Origin: CBDULX01 sp965368175
GTDB lineage: Bacteria; Pseudomonadota; Gammaproteobacteria; SZUA-229
Direction of reading: 5' to 3'
DNA: 6,042 nucleotides
Assembly (NCBI GenBank): GCA_965368175.1
Contig: CBDULX010000184.1
Coordinates: forward strand, 1-6,042
Shown in pieces: positions 5,457 through 6,042 of the stretch; position 1 is the first letter of the stretch, and each line of letters starts with the position of its first letter. Both the position numbers and the translations under genes were made by a program. Below the pieces are notes generated by a model that made no database searches, had not been told where the DNA came from, and was given only the letters and a program-made list of their open reading frames with translations.

Positions 5457-6006
5457 AACTAATATTGGCTGGCCGGTATTCTTCAAGGTAACGGCGATAA
5501 TTTGCCGCGTGTGAATCAATCGATTCTCGCGACAAATTGTCCCCTGCATGCAGGACCAAAGGCGGCAGAAACCGCATACCACAAAACCGCGCCGTTTGTT
5601 CAATGGGTCGGATCAGCTCTTCAAACGGGTAATGATGAATTCCGTCGGGCGCATATTCCTCGGCTGGTGCGCCGGTACTCACCGCCAGTAAAAAATCCTT
5701 GCCTTGCAGCGCATTGCCTCCAGGTCCGTAGGCAAAACCAGTCGACAATACAGTATCCAGGAAGTGCTTGAAGATCGCGGGTGCTGCATACCAATAGATC
5801 GGAAATTGAAAGACGATCAAGTCGGCATCCCGCAATATGGCCTGTTCGGTTAACACATCGATGAAGAAATCGGGATAGAGCTCGTGCAAATCACGAAAGT
5901 TGACGTTGGGAAGATCGCGCACGGCCTCACTCAGGGCGAGGTTAATCACCGAGCGCTCAATATCGAGGTGCGCAAAATAGACCACGATGTGTGTATCACT
6001 TCCCAT
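5455..6006 (-). CDS. kefG: KefG/KefF-type ancillary flavoprotein of the Kef antiporter
   Basis: A 183-aa soluble flavodoxin-fold protein of the NAD(P)H:quinone oxidoreductase type (Flavodoxin_2). In E. coli such proteins sit on the cytoplasmic side of KefB/KefC and are needed for full antiport activity; KefF also reduces quinones using FMN. Visible blocks: beta-1 and phosphate-loop region HIVVYFAHLDIERS (6-19), LYPDFFIDV (43-51), FQFPIYWYAAPAIFK (66-80) and GFAYGPGGNALQGK (90-103). YPDFFID and the length match remembered E. coli KefG (about 184 aa) more closely than KefF. Here FQFP, as in NQO1-type enzymes, replaces the FQHP/WQHP of E. coli KefG/KefF, so quinone-reductase activity is possible but not shown. 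Start ATG (6004-6006) is supported by GGGAG 7 nt upstream. It is the first gene of the pair in this window; its promoter lies in or beyond the last 36 nt. Confidence 0.9.
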   Translation of the reverse strand: MGSDTHIVVYFAHLDIERSVINLALSEAVRDLPNVNFRDLHELYPDFFIDVLTEQAILRDADLIVFQFPIYWYAAPAIFKHFLDTVLSTGFAYGPGGNALQGKDFLLAVSTGAPAEEYAPDGIHHYPFEELIRPIEQTARFCGMRFLPPLVLHAGDNLSRESIDSHAANYRRYLEEYRPANIS

Positions 6007-6013
6007 CCACTTT

Positions 6014-6018
6014 CTCCC
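6014..6018 (-). promoter_or_regulatory. Ribosome binding site of kefG
   Basis: GGGAG on the minus strand, 7 nt before the ATG at 6004-6006. It supports this start over internal alternatives. Confidence 0.7.
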
Positions 6019-6042
6019 GAAAGGTGTGTATTGTGACCGATG

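Noticed and set aside
2630..6006. A novel multi-gene system linking the DsrE-like protein with the Kef proteins
   Set aside because: The DsrE-like gene is separated from kefB by 462 bp with a likely terminator and its own ribosome binding site; there is no evidence of co-transcription or shared function.

Overview
The window reads as a gammaproteobacterial chromosome segment. MetRS is of the E. coli type, with a four-Cys zinc knuckle and a C-terminal tRNA-binding domain, and the kefG-kefB pair has the same order and close coupling as in Enterobacteria. The genus cannot be fixed from the sequence. No tRNA, rRNA, CRISPR array, phage gene or defence gene was seen, and all four protein genes belong to known families.

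Layout: (1) 2-1738, plus strand: the last ~578 codons of metG (methionyl-tRNA synthetase), cut by the window edge. (2) 1739-2629: a gene-free 0.9 kb stretch between convergent genes. It holds a 560-bp inverted-repeat element (A, 1782-2341), a strong bidirectional terminator (2352-2381) and a 226-bp MITE-like palindromic element (B, 2405-2630). A ~50-bp repeat unit occurs in both arms of B, once inside the left end of A, and as a fragment within A. (3) 2630-3130, minus strand: a small exported DsrE/DsrF-like protein. (4) 3131-3592: an AT-rich intergenic region with a possible promoter, hairpins, a REP-like palindrome and a likely kefB terminator. (5) 3593-6006, minus strand: kefG and kefB, a glutathione-gated K+/H+ antiporter and its flavodoxin-like ancillary subunit, 8 bp apart.

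The kef pair is expected to acidify the cytoplasm when glutathione adducts form, protecting against electrophiles. metG serves translation. The DsrE-like gene stands alone, and nothing ties it functionally to its neighbours.

The most interesting part is the metG/dsrE-like intergenic region. If elements A and B are removed, the two convergent genes lie about 106 bp apart around one shared terminator, so two repeat elements seem to have inserted on either side of it. Element B ends exactly in the stop codon of the DsrE-like gene and is flanked by a candidate TAA duplication. Undoing that insertion on paper predicts a protein four residues longer. I see no undescribed multi-gene system here; the novelty, if any, is in these non-coding repeats.
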